Of a stretch of DNA of 64,000 bases, positions 1 to 9,049 are shown piece after piece. A program made the position numbers and the translations under genes. The first letter of the stretch is position 1, and each line of letters opens with the position of its first letter. The stretch is from Kribbella sp. NBC_00382 (GTDB lineage Bacteria; Actinomycetota; Actinomycetes; Propionibacteriales; Kribbellaceae). The stretch covers positions 124,001 to 188,000 of the forward strand of contig NZ_CP107954.1 of NCBI RefSeq assembly GCF_036067295.1. The letters are read 5' to 3'. The notes under the pieces are model-generated. The model saw only the letters and a program-made list of their open reading frames with translations. It had not been told where the DNA came from and did not search any database.

Positions 1-3000
1 TCAAGTACTTCGAGTCCGACAGCTTCAAGGGGAACAGCCCGGGTGATGCGAAGCCGGTGACGTCCAGCCCGGCCGACGCTCCCCGTCCGGACGCCGTGTC
101 AGACAACAAGACCCCCGAGGCGCCGAGCCGCGGCACGGCCGCAGCCGCCCCCGCCTCCAGCCAGCCGGCCGCCCAGGCCGCGGCACAGGCCCCCGCTCCA
201 GCAGCGCCGGCTCCGGCTGCCGCCGGCCAGCAGCCCGCGGCGGCACAGCAGGCCAAGCAGCCCCAGACAGCAGCATCGACACAGAAGGCAGCGCCCGCCG
301 GAGGCGGCGCCCCGACCGGAGGCACGGTGAACCAGCCGACCAGCGCGCAACCCAAGCCCGCGCCCGCGACCGCTGCGGACGCGGAGCGGCGGATCCTGCG
401 CGGCGCGCCCGCACGGACCGCGCAGAACATGGAGACCAGCCTCACGGTCCCGACCGCGACCAGCGTTCGCGAGGTGCCGGTCAAGCTGCTGATCGACAAC
501 CGGATCGTCATCAACAACCACCTGCGCCGGGCGCGCGGTGGCAAGATCTCGTTCACCCACCTGGTCGGCTGGGCCCTGGTCCGGGCGCTCAAGACGCTGC
601 CCGAGATGAACGCGTCGTACGACGTGACCGACGGCAAGCCGACGCTGGTCCAGCCCGAGCACATCAACCTCGGCCTGGCCATCGACATGCAGAAGCCCGA
701 CGGCACCCGGCAGCTGCTGGTGCCGTCGATCAAGGCCGCCGAGTCGATGACGTTCGCCCAGTTCTGGATGGCCTACGAGGACGTCGTCCGGCGGGCCCGG
801 GACAACAAGCTCGCGCTGCCCGACTTCCAGGGCACCACGATCAGCCTGACCAACCCCGGCACGATCGGCACCCAGCACTCGGTGCCGCGGCTGATGAGCG
901 GCCAGGGCTGCATCGTCGGCGTCGGCGCGATGGACTACCCCTCGGCGTACCAGGGCGCGGCCGAGGAGACGATGGCCAAGCTCGCGGTCAGCAAGGTGAT
1001 GACGCTGACCTCGACCTACGACCACCGGATAATCCAGGGCGCCCAGTCGGGTGAGTTCCTGCGCCGGCTGCACCGGCTGCTGCTCGGCGACGAGGGCTTC
1101 TACGACGAGATCTTCCAGTCGCTGCGGATCCCGTACGAGCCGATCCGCTGGGCCGCCGACCTCCCGCACAGCCACGAGGAGGACATCAGCAAGCAGGCCC
1201 GCATCCTCGAGCTGATCCACGCGTACCGGGTGCGCGGCCACATCATGGCCGACACCGACCCGCTGGAGTACAAGCAGCGCAGCCACCCCGACCTGGACGT
1301 CGCCACCCACGGGCTGACCCTGTGGGACCTGGACCGCGAGTTCGCCACCGGCTCCTTCGGTGAGCAGAGCGACCGCCGGTTCATGAAGCTGCGCGACATC
1401 CTGGGCATCCTGCGCGACTCGTACTGCCGGACCACCGGGATCGAGTACATGCACATCCAGGACCCCGAGCAGCGCAAGTGGATCCAGGAGCGGGTCGAGC
1501 GGCCGCACACCAAGCCGCCGCGCGAGGAGCAGCTCCGGATCCTGGCCAAGCTGAACGAGGCCGAGGCGTTCGAGACCTTCCTGCAGACCAAGTACGTCGG
1601 CCAGAAGCGGTTCTCGCTGGAGGGTGGCGAGACCACCATCCCGCTGCTCGACGAGCTGTGCGAGGAAGCCGCCGGGGCCGGCCTCGACGAGGTCACCATC
1701 GGGATGGCCCACCGTGGCCGGCTGAACGTGCTGGCCAACATCGTCGGCAAGTCGTACGGGCAGATCTTCCGCGAGTTCGACGGCAACATCGACCCGCGGA
1801 CCGTCCAGGGCTCCGGTGACGTCAAGTACCACCTGGGCGCCGAGGGCGAGTTCGTCTCCGAGTTCGGCGACAAGATCAAGGTGTCGGTGGCGGCGAACCC
1901 GTCCCACCTGGAGACCGTCGACCCGGTGCTCGAGGGCATCGTCCGGGCCAAGCAGGACATCCTCGACCAGGGCGCGGCCTTCCCGGTACTTCCGGTACTG
2001 GTCCACGGTGACGCGGCGTTCGCCGGTCAGGGCGTGGTGGCCGAGACGCTCAACCTGTCGCAGCTGCGCGGGTACCGGACCGGTGGCACGATCCACGTGA
2101 TCGTCAACAACCAGGTCGGCTTCACCACCTCGCCGGCCTCGTCGCGCTCGTCGATGTACTGCACCGACGTGGCCCGGATGGTCCAGGCGCCGATCTTCCA
2201 CGTGAACGGCGACGACCCCGAGGCCTGCATCCGGGTCGCGGACCTGGCCTTCGAGTACCGCCAGGCGTTCAACAAGGACGTCGTCATCGACCTGGTCTGC
2301 TACCGCCGTCGCGGTCACAACGAGGGCGACGACCCGTCGTTCACGCAGCCGCTGATGTACGACCTGATCGAGCAGAAGCGGTCGGTCCGCAAGCTGTACA
2401 CCGAGGCCCTGATCGGTCGTGGCGACATCACGATCGAAGAGGCCGAGCAGGCGATGCGCGACTTCCAGCAGCGGCTCGAGCGGGTCTTCACCGAGGTACG
2501 GGAGGCGAAGAGCCAGCCGGACACGCCGGCGCCGTACGTCACCGTGCCGAGCTACCCGGACAAGCCGGAGGGCCCGGACGCGACCGCGACCACGCCCGAG
2601 GTGCTGAAGAAGATCGCCGACGCGTACACCACGCTGCCGGAGGGCTTCACCGCGCACCCGAAGGTGATGCCGCAGCTGCAGCGCCGGGCCGGCGCGATCA
2701 CGCAGGGCCCGGTCGACTGGGCATCCGCGGAGATCACCGCCTTCGGTTCGCTGCTGCTGGCCGGCCGTCCGGTCCGGCTCGCCGGTCAGGACAGCCGCCG
2801 GGGCACGTTCGTCCAGCGGTTCGCCGCGGTCATCGACCGGGTGAACGGCCAGGACTACGTCCCGCTGCAGAACCTCGACGAGCAGCAGGCGAACTTCTAC
2901 GTCTACGACTCGCTGCTCAGCGAGTACGCCGCACTCGGCTTCGAGTACGGCTACTCCGTGGCCCGGCCGGACGCGCTGGTGCTGTGGGAGGCGCAGTTCG

Positions 3001-3743
3001 GTGACTTCGTGAACGGCGCCCAGTCGATCATCGACGAGTACATCTCGGCCGGTGAGGCGAAGTGGGGCCAGAAGTCCGGCGTCGTGCTGCTGCTGCCGCA
3101 CGGCTACGAGGGCCAGGGCCCCGACCACTCGTCGGCCCGGATCGAGCGCTTCATGGCGCTGTGCGCCGAGAACGCGATGACGGTGGCCCAGCCGTCGACG
3201 CCCGCGTCGTACTTCCACCTGCTGCGCCGGCACACGCTGCAGGAGGAGCACAACCCGCTGATCGTCTTCACGCCGAAGCAGCTGCTCCGGTTGAAGGCAG
3301 CGGTGTCGCAGCCGGAGGAGCTGACCAGCGGTACGTTCCACCCGGTACTGGGCGACGCGGAGGCCGAGCAGAACCCGGCCGCCGTCGAGCGGGTCATCCT
3401 GTCCTCGGGCCGGATCATCTACGACCTGCTGGCCGAGCGGAAGAAGGCCGAGCCGGACAAGATCAGCACGGCGGTCCTGCGGATCGAGCAGCTCTACCCG
3501 CTGCCGGCCGAGGAGATCAAGGCCGAGCTGGCGAAGTACCCGAACCTGCAGGAGATCCGCTGGGTGCAGGACGAGCCGGCCAACCAGGGTCCGTGGCCGT
3601 TCATGGCGCTGAACCTGACCGAGCACCTGGGCGGCAAGCCGTTCTACCGGGTGTCCCGGCCGGCCATGTCCGCCACGTCGGTCGGTTCGCACAGCGTGCA
3701 CGTCGCCGAGAACTCGACGCTGATGAAGCAGGCGTTCAGCTGA
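1..3743 (+). CDS. kgd: Multifunctional 2-oxoglutarate decarboxylase/dehydrogenase (Kgd), 5' end outside window
   Basis: Actinobacterial Kgd fuses an E2o-like succinyltransferase domain to an E1o thiamine-diphosphate 2-oxoglutarate dehydrogenase and works in the cytosolic TCA cycle. The reading frame is open from base 3 and starts with Kgd-like residues (KYFESDSF), so the true start lies upstream; the GTG at 57 is internal. About 1246 residues are visible. An Ala/Pro/Gln-rich linker comes first, then the acyltransferase core ([29 protein letters not shown] with its catalytic His), then E1o motifs ([43 protein letters not shown] followed by [13 protein letters not shown] of the ThDP site) and the C-terminal transketolase-like domain ([26 protein letters not shown]). 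A small DUF6104-like gene follows one base after the stop. In the family, activity is controlled by acetyl-CoA and the FHA protein GarA; neither regulator is visible here. Confidence 0.97.
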   Translation, partial: KYFESDSFKGNSPGDAKPVTSSPADAPRPDAVSDNKTPEAPSRGTAAAAPASSQPAAQAAAQAPAPAAPAPAAAGQQPAAAQQAKQPQTAASTQKAAPAGGGAPTGGTVNQPTSAQPKPAPATAADAERRILRGAPARTAQNMETSLTVPTATSVREVPVKLLIDNRIVINNHLRRARGGKISFTHLVGWALVRALKTLPEMNASYDVTDGKPTLVQPEHINLGLAIDMQKPDGTRQLLVPSIKAAESMTFAQFWMAYEDVVRRARDNKLALPDFQGTTISLTNPGTIGTQHSVPRLMSGQGCIVGVGAMDYPSAYQGAAEETMAKLAVSKVMTLTSTYDHRIIQGAQSGEFLRRLHRLLLGDEGFYDEIFQSLRIPYEPIRWAADLPHSHEEDISKQARILELIHAYRVRGHIMADTDPLEYKQRSHPDLDVATHGLTLWDLDREFATGSFGEQSDRRFMKLRDILGILRDSYCRTTGIEYMHIQDPEQRKWIQERVERPHTKPPREEQLRILAKLNEAEAFETFLQTKYVGQKRFSLEGGETTIPLLDELCEEAAGAGLDEVTIGMAHRGRLNVLANIVGKSYGQIFREFDGNIDPRTVQGSGDVKYHLGAEGEFVSEFGDKIKVSVAANPSHLETVDPVLEGIVRAKQDILDQGAAFPVLPVLVHGDAAFAGQGVVAETLNLSQLRGYRTGGTIHVIVNNQVGFTTSPASSRSSMYCTDVARMVQAPIFHVNGDDPEACIRVADLAFEYRQAFNKDVVIDLVCYRRRGHNEGDDPSFTQPLMYDLIEQKRSVRKLYTEALIGRGDITIEEAEQAMRDFQQRLERVFTEVREAKSQPDTPAPYVTVPSYPDKPEGPDATATTPEVLKKIADAYTTLPEGFTAHPKVMPQLQRRAGAITQGPVDWASAEITAFGSLLLAGRPVRLAGQDSRRGTFVQRFAAVIDRVNGQDYVPLQNLDEQQANFYVYDSLLSEYAALGFEYGYSVARPDALVLWEAQFGDFVNGAQSIIDEYISAGEAKWGQKSGVVLLLPHGYEGQGPDHSSARIERFMALCAENAMTVAQPSTPASYFHLLRRHTLQEEHNPLIVFTPKQLLRLKAAVSQPEELTSGTFHPVLGDAEAEQNPAAVERVILSSGRIIYDLLAERKKAEPDKISTAVLRIEQLYPLPAEEIKAELAKYPNLQEIRWVQDEPANQGPWPFMALNLTEHLGGKPFYRVSRPAMSATSVGSHSVHVAENSTLMKQAFS

Positions 3744-3744
3744 C

Positions 3745-3921
3745 GTGTACTTCACCGACAGAGGGATCGAGGAGCTCGAGGGCCGGCGGGGCGAGGAAGA
3801 AGTCCCGTTGGCCTGGATCGCCGAACGGCTGCGCGAGTTCGTCGACCTGAACCCCGAGTTCGAAACCCCGATCGAACGCTTCGCCACCTGGCTCGCCAGG
3901 CTGGACGACGAGGACGATTAG
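3745..3921 (+). CDS. Small acidic protein, DUF6104-like, downstream of kgd
   Basis: A 58-residue GTG-started gene beginning one base after the kgd stop codon, so almost certainly cotranscribed and translationally coupled with it. The product (MYFTDRGIEELEGRRGEEE at the N terminus, ending RLDDEDD) is strongly acidic and helical. It contains the run LREFVDLNPEFETPIER, typical of the short actinobacterial DUF6104 family often found beside kgd. Function is unknown. Close coupling to kgd suggests a role linked to the 2-oxoglutarate node, but that is inference. No membrane segment or cysteine is present. Family assignment is by recall of the sequence pattern, not by a search. Confidence 0.8.
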   Translation: MYFTDRGIEELEGRRGEEEVPLAWIAERLREFVDLNPEFETPIERFATWLARLDDEDD

Positions 3922-3946
3922 CCCTTCCCTGCTTTAGCTTGTACAG

Positions 3947-4672
3947 ATGCCCTTCGCCAGTCATCCCGTACGCCGGGTTGCCGCGGCGGAGGGCATCAGC
4001 GTTTCCACGGACTGGCCGCACACCGTCCCCGCCGTGCGCCAACTACTCACCGACGGCCTCGACCTCGGCCCCGGCGTCACCTTCCTCGTCGGCGAGAACG
4101 GCGCCGGCAAGTCCACCCTCGTCGAGGCGATCGCCGTCGCCTACGGGATGTCACCCGAGGGCGGCTCGACAGGCGCCCGGCTCTCCACCCGCGTCACCGA
4201 GTCACCGCTGTGGGAGGAACTCCAGCTCACCCGCGGCGCCGGCGCCGCCAAGGCCGGCTATTTCCTGCGCGCCGAGACCATGCACGGCTTCTACAGCTAC
4301 CTGGAAGACAACCCACGCCCCAGCGGCCCACCGGACCTGCCGTTCCACCGGATGAGCCACGGCGAGAGCTTCCTCAACCTGATCGACGATCGCTTCACCC
4401 GCCGCGGCTTCTACTGCCTCGACGAGCCGGAGTCCGCCCTGTCCTTCTCCTCCAGCCTCGCCGTGATCGGCGTACTCGACCGCCTGGCGAAGTCCGGCTC
4501 CCAGGTCCTCTGCGCCACCCACTCCCCCGTCATCGCGGCCCTCCCCGGCGCAACCATCCTCGAGGTCGGCGACTGGGGCATCCGCGAAGCGACCTGGGCA
4601 GACCTGCAGCTCGTACAGAACTGGAAGGCGTACCTGGAAGCCCCAGAGCGCTACCTACGCCACGTTCTCTAG
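3947..4672 (+). CDS. ABC-type/AAA ATPase, stand-alone
   Basis: A 241-residue soluble P-loop ATPase of the ABC/SMC-like class without a transmembrane domain. Walker A is GENGAGKST at residues 49-57. A signature-like SHGES lies at 137-141, Walker B with its catalytic acid is LDEPESAL at 158-165, and the switch histidine is in CATHSP near 192. This set matches small predicted ATPases (AAA_21/AAA_23-like) whose substrates are unknown; the overall design resembles RecF/SMC-head ATPases rather than transporters. The ATG at 3947 gives the best N terminus, since a Walker strand is preceded by a short beta-rich segment. The gene is followed by a convergent ArsR gene, so it is transcribed alone or with kgd. 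Partner and cellular role cannot be told from the sequence. Confidence 0.85.
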   Translation: MPFASHPVRRVAAAEGISVSTDWPHTVPAVRQLLTDGLDLGPGVTFLVGENGAGKSTLVEAIAVAYGMSPEGGSTGARLSTRVTESPLWEELQLTRGAGAAKAGYFLRAETMHGFYSYLEDNPRPSGPPDLPFHRMSHGESFLNLIDDRFTRRGFYCLDEPESALSFSSSLAVIGVLDRLAKSGSQVLCATHSPVIAALPGATILEVGDWGIREATWADLQLVQNWKAYLEAPERYLRHVL

Positions 4673-5022
4673 TCCGTGTGCGGCGGACGCCTGCGCAGCG
4701 GTGGGTCCGGGGCCAGCGAGCCGTCGGGAGCGATGTGCTCGAAGATCTGGTCGACCATGTTCAGCACGTGCGGGTCGTCCACGGTGTAGATGTGCCGTCG
4801 GCCTTCGCGGCGGGCGGTGATGATGCCGGCCAGGCGGAGTTTGCCGAGGTGCTGGCTCGCGGTGGCGATACTGACGCCGACGCGGTCGGCGAGCGTGCCG
4901 ACGTCGTACTCGCCCTGGGCCGCCAGGGACACCAGGTGCAGCCGGACCGGCGCCGAAAGCATCGCGAACGTGCTGGCGGCGGCGTCGAGCTGGGCTCGGG
5001 TGGGTTCAGGGGGTGTGCTCAT
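4669..5022 (-). CDS. ArsR-family winged-helix transcriptional repressor
   Basis: A 117-residue ArsR/SmtB-type regulator. The winged helix includes LSAPVRLHLVSLAAQGEYDVGTLADRVGVSIATASQHLGKL (recognition helix around SIATASQHLGKL, residues 51-62) and the wing REGRRHIYTV. The classical alpha-3 metal site (ELCVCD) is absent and there are no cysteines, so any metal sensing would use His/Asp residues, for example near DDPHVL and IFEHIAPD. The ATG at 5022 was chosen because it directly precedes the HTH domain; the frame stays open upstream without family-like sequence. It is divergent from a cation exchanger, and a 24-bp palindrome lies between them (5090-5113). The likely role is repression of the exchanger and of itself. 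Its 3' end overlaps the convergent ATPase gene by four bases. Confidence 0.93.
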   Translation of the reverse strand: MSTPPEPTRAQLDAAASTFAMLSAPVRLHLVSLAAQGEYDVGTLADRVGVSIATASQHLGKLRLAGIITARREGRRHIYTVDDPHVLNMVDQIFEHIAPDGSLAPDPPLRRRPPHTD

Positions 5023-5089
5023 CGCGGAGTCATTGTGACCTTTCCGGAGGTCCCCCGGTACTCGGCAGGCCGAGCGTGAGTACGGTCTC

Positions 5090-5113
5090 ATACTTGCGCA
5101 ATTGCGAAAGTAT
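5090..5113. promoter_or_regulatory. Palindromic operator, probably for the adjacent ArsR protein
   Basis: A 24-bp inverted repeat with core TTGCGCAATTGCGAAA; the half-sites are ATACTTGCGCAA and TTGCGAAAGTAT, and only one base per arm is unpaired. It sits between the divergent arsR (start 5022) and exchanger genes, 25 bases upstream of the exchanger GTG at 5138. ArsR proteins usually bind 12-2-12 style palindromes at exactly this kind of position. A TTG start for the exchanger at 5102 would lie inside the operator, which argues for the downstream start. Confidence 0.75.
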
Positions 5114-5137
5114 CGAAACGGTGGCAGGCTGGACATC

Positions 5138-6370
5138 GTGATCAGAGCTCTCCGCCCCGTACTTCTGCTGCTTCTCGCGGCTGTTCCGGCCATTGCGCTC
5201 CGGATCAGCGGGGTGCATCCGGCAGCTCCGTTGGCCATCGTTGTCTTCGGCCTCGGAGTGGTCGCGGCGTCGTTCGTCCTGGCCTGGGCGGCCGAAGCTG
5301 CCGAGGTCGACATCTCCGGCGGCCTCGCGATCGCGCTGCTCGCGGTCATCGCGGTGCTCCCGGAGTACGCGGTGGACCTGTACTTCGCCCACACGGCCGG
5401 CAGCCAGCCGGAGTACGTCGCCTACGCCGCCGCCAACATGACCGGCTCCAACCGGCTACTGCTCGGCCTCGGCTGGTCCAGCGTCGTACTGATCAGCCTG
5501 TACGTCGCCAGCAAGCGCAGTGGCCGCACCATCAAGGCCCTGGTGCTCGAATCCGGCTACCGCCGCGAGCTGGGCTTCCTGGCCGTCGCCAGCGTCGTCG
5601 CCTTCATCATCCCGATCACCGGGCAGATCCACTTGCTGCTGGGCATCGCACTGCTGGCCTTCTTCGCGTACTACCTCTGGCGCGCGGCCGCGAGTGACCA
5701 CGACCACGAGCCGGACCTCATCGGACCGGCTGCCCGGATCGGCGGGCTCGACAAGGTGCAGCGGCGGATCGCTGTCGTGTCGATGTTCGTAGTGTCGGCC
5801 GGGATCATCCTGATGTCGGCAGAGCCATTCGCTGACTCGCTGGTCCAGGGTGGACGCGCACTGGGCATTGACCAGTTCCTCCTGGTGCAGTGGCTGGCTC
5901 CGCTGGCCTCTGAGGCGCCGGAGTTCATCGTGGCGATCCTGTTCGCCTGGCGGGGCAAGGGAGCGGCTGCACTCGGCCTGCTGATCTCCGCGAAGGTGAA
6001 CCAGTGGACGCTGCTCATCGGCAGCCTCCCGATCGCCTATGGCATCGGTGGCGGCCCTGCTGCCCTGCCGCTGGACGGTCGCCAGGTTGAGGAGTTCCTG
6101 CTGACCGCTACGCAGACAGTGCTGGGGCTGGCGGTCCTGTTGAGTCTGCGCTTCCCCCGCTGGGCCGCCTGGACGCTGCTGGGGTTGTTCGCGGTGCAGT
6201 TCGCAGTACCGGGTCAGACCGGGCGGTACGTGCTCTCGGGTGTCTACCTGGTGCTGGCGATCTGGGCACTCAGCTACAACCGCCAGTACGTTGTACAGAC
6301 CCTGACGTCACCGTTCCGCCGCACCCCGAAGGTCGCAGCGGAACAGGACAGGGAGTTGGTCGGGGTCTAG
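5138..6370 (+). CDS. CaCA-family sodium/calcium-type cation exchanger
   Basis: A 410-residue membrane protein with about eleven hydrophobic segments and the two inverted alpha-repeats of the Ca2+/cation antiporter family. Repeat 1 contains LPEYAVDLYFAHTAG followed by NMTGSNRLL. Repeat 2 contains ASEAPEFIVAILFAWRGKG followed by SAKVNQWTLLIGS. The acidic residues in PEY and APE are the expected ion ligands. A short DHDHEPD loop lies between the halves. GTG 5138 is preferred over TTG 5102 because the latter is within the palindromic operator. Its divergent ArsR neighbour suggests metal- or cation-controlled efflux. The specific ion cannot be read from the sequence. Its stop codon shares a CTAG with the stop of the convergent whiB gene. 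Confidence 0.9.
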   Translation: MIRALRPVLLLLLAAVPAIALRISGVHPAAPLAIVVFGLGVVAASFVLAWAAEAAEVDISGGLAIALLAVIAVLPEYAVDLYFAHTAGSQPEYVAYAAANMTGSNRLLLGLGWSSVVLISLYVASKRSGRTIKALVLESGYRRELGFLAVASVVAFIIPITGQIHLLLGIALLAFFAYYLWRAAASDHDHEPDLIGPAARIGGLDKVQRRIAVVSMFVVSAGIILMSAEPFADSLVQGGRALGIDQFLLVQWLAPLASEAPEFIVAILFAWRGKGAAALGLLISAKVNQWTLLIGSLPIAYGIGGGPAALPLDGRQVEEFLLTATQTVLGLAVLLSLRFPRWAAWTLLGLFAVQFAVPGQTGRYVLSGVYLVLAIWALSYNRQYVVQTLTSPFRRTPKVAAEQDRELVGV

Positions 6371-6666
6371 CTCGCCTGCTGCTCTTCGACCATCGGGGTC
6401 GGTCGGCGGCGCTCCTGCGGGCCGGGGCGGCCACGGCGGCGGCCGGAGAGGAACTTCTCGCCGGCGGCGGTACCGGTGAACTTGGTCCGGCGGGCCCACT
6501 CCCGGCACTCCTCGATCACCGGGCAGGCGGTCATACAGATCGCCTGTGCCTTGCGCTGCTCCCAGGCGCTCGCGGTCTCGTCGTACGCCGGCGCCTGGCC
6601 GATGCATGCCGCTCGCATCATCCAGCGGTCGGCGGGGTCGGCGATCACCGTCAAGGTCGGCCTCAT
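6367..6666 (-). CDS. WhiB-like (Wbl) protein, atypical
   Basis: A 99-residue Wbl-type iron-sulfur protein. The four cysteines are C21, C44, C48 and C54, so the second pair is spaced C-x3-C (CMTAC) instead of the usual C-x2-C. The G[VI]WGG turn that normally follows the cluster is missing; GTAAGEKFLSG stands in its place, followed by a basic tail GRRRGRPGPQERRR that could contact DNA. Wbl proteins bind [4Fe-4S] and act with the primary sigma factor or as redox/NO sensors. ATG 6666 was chosen because AGGAG lies about five bases upstream; an in-frame GTG at 6672 is possible. It is transcribed alone, convergent with the exchanger. A short palindrome lies about 106 bases upstream (6772-6787). Confidence 0.88.
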   Translation of the reverse strand: MRPTLTVIADPADRWMMRAACIGQAPAYDETASAWEQRKAQAICMTACPVIEECREWARRTKFTGTAAGEKFLSGRRRGRPGPQERRRPTPMVEEQQAS

Positions 6667-6771
6667 GGGCACTCCTGCTCAGTACTCATCGATCGGGCGG
6701 ATCGATCCGGGGGGGGTTTCCCGCGGTACGACCAGCGTGCGCCAGCCTCGTTGCCCCGGTGCGACGGCAAT

Positions 6772-6787
6772 GTTTCAGCCATGAAAC
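6772..6787. promoter_or_regulatory. Short palindrome upstream of the Wbl gene
   Basis: GTTTCA and TGAAAC face each other around GCCA. It lies in the 138-base gap between the ferredoxin-reductase gene stop and the Wbl start, about 106 bases before the Wbl ATG. It could be an operator or a weak terminator hairpin for the upstream operon. Nothing decides between these. Confidence 0.35.
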
Positions 6788-6804
6788 GTCACGGCCGGAC
6801 AATG

Positions 6805-8103
6805 TCACACCCGAGCGCCCGCCAGCCTCCGATTCGCCGCCGCCGTGAGCAAACTCCGCACCGTCTCCTCAGCACAAGCCCGGTTGGCCCCGATCCCCCC
6901 ACGAGCCCCCCGCTTGATCCACCCAGCCACAAACTGCCCCGGCCGCCCGACCACAGCACCCGCTTCATTGGGCACGACCCCGAGCGCCTCATCAAACGGC
7001 AACCCAGGAATCGGCCGCCCGACGAAGCCAATGGCCGTGAAGAGGTTGCCCGCCGGGATGACGCCCCGGCTGGTGCTGAGCCCGACAGCCGGATCCCACG
7101 CAGTCGGCGTGGTGTCGAAGCGCAGCACAATCCGCCGCCCAGGTTCGGGCGGGCCGTCGAGCTCGTCCTTCTGGACGACCTCGACACCCTCCATGGCATA
7201 CAGGTCGCGCAGCGCCGAGGCGGAGTACGCGGCAGCATCCGGGCCGCGACGGCCGAGGATGACTACCTCGGTGATGCCGCTGGTCGCGAGGGCGGTGCGG
7301 ACTGCGGGTGGCAGGTCGAGGGTGGCCAGGCGGTCGGCGTCGCTGGTGAGTAGGCGGGCCAGGTCGAGGGCTACGTTGCCGTTGCCGACGATTACTGCGC
7401 GGGGGCCACGTAAAGCTACCGGCAGCTGGGTGGCGCCGGGGCGGCCGTTGTACCAGGCAACTACTTCGGAGGCGGGGCAACTACCTGCAAGATCTTCGCC
7501 GGGGATGCCGAGGCGGCGGCTGGTGAAGGAGCCGGCCGCGTGGATGACGGCGTCGTAGTAGCCCTCGAGTTCTGAGACGACGAACTCGGTGGCAGGGCGC
7601 CAGGTGACTCGGGGGTGGTCGATGATTCGGGTGAAGGTATCGACGATCTGCTTGGTCATCGGGTGGTCGGGGGCCACACCGTAGCGGGCGAGGCCGCCGA
7701 TCACGGGCAGCCGGTCATAGACAGTCACCTCGGCGGTACTACGCAACAGCAGCTCCCGGGTCGCGTACATCCCGGCCGGTCCGGCGCCAACGACGGCGAC
7801 CCGGTTTGGGCCGCTGGTCCAGGACGAGAAGCTGGGCGGCTCCCACGTGTCCAGATCGAGCGCATCCAACGCCGGCGTCGACGCGAAGTACGAGCGATTC
7901 AGCTCCACCTCGACCGGCGTCGCCTGCTCGGCGGGTTTGGCCGCGCCGACCGGGCACACATCCGCGCAAGCCCCACAGTCGATACAGGTCCGCGGATCGA
8001 TGAACAGCCCATCGAGACCACCCGACGGATGAATGCTGTTCATCGGGCACACCGCCACGCAACTCGCGTCGGAGCAGCAGTCCCCCGAGATGACGTAAGC
8101 CAT
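6805..8103 (-). CDS. Ferredoxin fused to ferredoxin-NADP reductase (FprB-like)
   Basis: A 432-residue fusion. The first about 55 residues form a bacterial ferredoxin with cysteines 9/10, 15, 19 and the second motif CIDCGACADVCP (40-51), binding two Fe-S clusters. Next comes an adrenodoxin-reductase-type flavoprotein: FAD motif VAVVGAGPAGMYATREL near 110 and NADP-binding VIVGNGNVALDLARLL near 245, ending with the family signature GWIKRGARGGIGANR. It passes electrons from NADPH through FAD to its own Fe-S domain. The ATG shares one base with the stop of the upstream AurF-like diiron oxygenase (TGATG), so the two are translationally coupled. The natural reading is that this is the dedicated electron donor of that oxygenase. 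Family FprB proteins have the same order of domains. Confidence 0.92.
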   Translation of the reverse strand: MAYVISGDCCSDASCVAVCPMNSIHPSGGLDGLFIDPRTCIDCGACADVCPVGAAKPAEQATPVEVELNRSYFASTPALDALDLDTWEPPSFSSWTSGPNRVAVVGAGPAGMYATRELLLRSTAEVTVYDRLPVIGGLARYGVAPDHPMTKQIVDTFTRIIDHPRVTWRPATEFVVSELEGYYDAVIHAAGSFTSRRLGIPGEDLAGSCPASEVVAWYNGRPGATQLPVALRGPRAVIVGNGNVALDLARLLTSDADRLATLDLPPAVRTALATSGITEVVILGRRGPDAAAYSASALRDLYAMEGVEVVQKDELDGPPEPGRRIVLRFDTTPTAWDPAVGLSTSRGVIPAGNLFTAIGFVGRPIPGLPFDEALGVVPNEAGAVVGRPGQFVAGWIKRGARGGIGANRACAEETVRSLLTAAANRRLAGARV

Positions 8104-8978
8104 CAGCGCAACCCAGTACGCCGATAAACCCGCGTAGCCGCCGGGGTCAGCAACCCCATCTCCCCGAGGAAGTCCATCAAATTGGCGCAACTGGACCGCA
8201 GCAACGCCCGGTGATGCTCATTGGCCCGCGCCTCGCGAACCGCCCGATCCGCATCGAGACCGGCATTCGCGTAGACCGCCCGCGTCACCATGCTGCTCAC
8301 GATCATGTCCGCCGCGATCGCGATCACCAGCGCACTCACCCACCGACGGGCGCCACCCGCACCGGCCATCCGCTGCCGCGTCTCGTCCCGCGCGAACACC
8401 ATGTGCCGCGACTCCTCGACGACATGGATGTGGTTCACCGTCCGGACCAGCGGCTCGACCCGGCGATCGCGCATCCAGTCCCGCTGCATCACGTCGAGCA
8501 CTTCCTCCGCGACCAGGATCGCCGCGTACGCCGTCTCGCCGGTCGCCACCGTCTTGAACATCCGCCCGAGCTCCCGCGCCTGCGCCCGCGGCCGGTACTC
8601 CGCGTCGACCAGCCGGCCCGAGGCCTTCGCGAACATGATCGAGTGCCGGCACTCGTCCGCGATCTCGGTCAACGCCCACTGGAACTCCGCACTGGCCGGG
8701 TTCAGCGCGTAGACATCGCGAAGGATCAACTGCTGCAGGATCAACTCGAACCAGATCCCGGTCGACGCGGTCGAGGCCGCCTCATGCCGGGTCAGCACAA
8801 CGCGCTGCGCCTCGGACAGCTCGTCCCAGTACGGCGTGCCGTAGAGCGTGCTCCACTCCGGACTCAGCCCGTACCCGTCCCCGAGCGGCGCCTCCCAGTC
8901 GATCTCCGTCTCCGGATCGCGGGACAGCCGCGCCGAAGAGTCGAGCAGTCGCTGTGCGGTCTCGTCCGTACCGTGCAT
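8103..8978 (-). CDS. AurF-like non-heme diiron oxygenase
   Basis: A 291-residue helical protein of the AurF (p-aminobenzoate N-oxygenase) superfamily. Likely iron ligands are E78, E109 and H112 (DECRH), E158 or E159 (VAEEV), and H185, E189 and H192 (HVVEESRH). The spacing H-x3-E-x2-H matches the H223/E227/H230 set of AurF. Such enzymes use O2 to oxidise amines to nitro or hydroxylamine groups, or carry out other diiron oxidations. The substrate here is unknown and no biosynthetic cluster surrounds it. A GGAGG site precedes the ATG. The downstream ferredoxin-reductase fusion overlaps it by one base. A 27-bp palindrome lies 21 bases upstream of the start. No regulator gene is adjacent, so the controlling repressor is likely elsewhere. 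Confidence 0.88.
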   Translation of the reverse strand: MHGTDETAQRLLDSSARLSRDPETEIDWEAPLGDGYGLSPEWSTLYGTPYWDELSEAQRVVLTRHEAASTASTGIWFELILQQLILRDVYALNPASAEFQWALTEIADECRHSIMFAKASGRLVDAEYRPRAQARELGRMFKTVATGETAYAAILVAEEVLDVMQRDWMRDRRVEPLVRTVNHIHVVEESRHMVFARDETRQRMAGAGGARRWVSALVIAIAADMIVSSMVTRAVYANAGLDADRAVREARANEHHRALLRSSCANLMDFLGEMGLLTPAATRVYRRTGLR

Positions 8979-8998
8979 GAAGCACCTCCGCTAATACA

Positions 8999-9025
8999 AC
9001 ACTGTCTATGTAACATAGATCGTGT
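8999..9025. promoter_or_regulatory. 27-bp palindrome upstream of the AurF-like operon
   Basis: The arms ACACNNTCTATGT and ACATAGANNGTGT flank one central base. It lies directly upstream of the ribosome binding site of the oxygenase gene and has the size and symmetry of a TetR-type operator. No TetR gene is adjacent. The only TetR gene in the window (25500-26204) has a differently sequenced palindrome of its own. Confidence 0.65.
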
Positions 9026-9049
9026 CGCAAAGCGGAGCAAGCCCCCGGG

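Noticed and set aside
99..3887. A 1262-codon open frame antisense to kgd
   Set aside because: It mirrors the codon structure of the high-GC kgd gene, is Arg/Leu/Val-rich low complexity and shows no domain. Such shadow frames are expected at this base composition.
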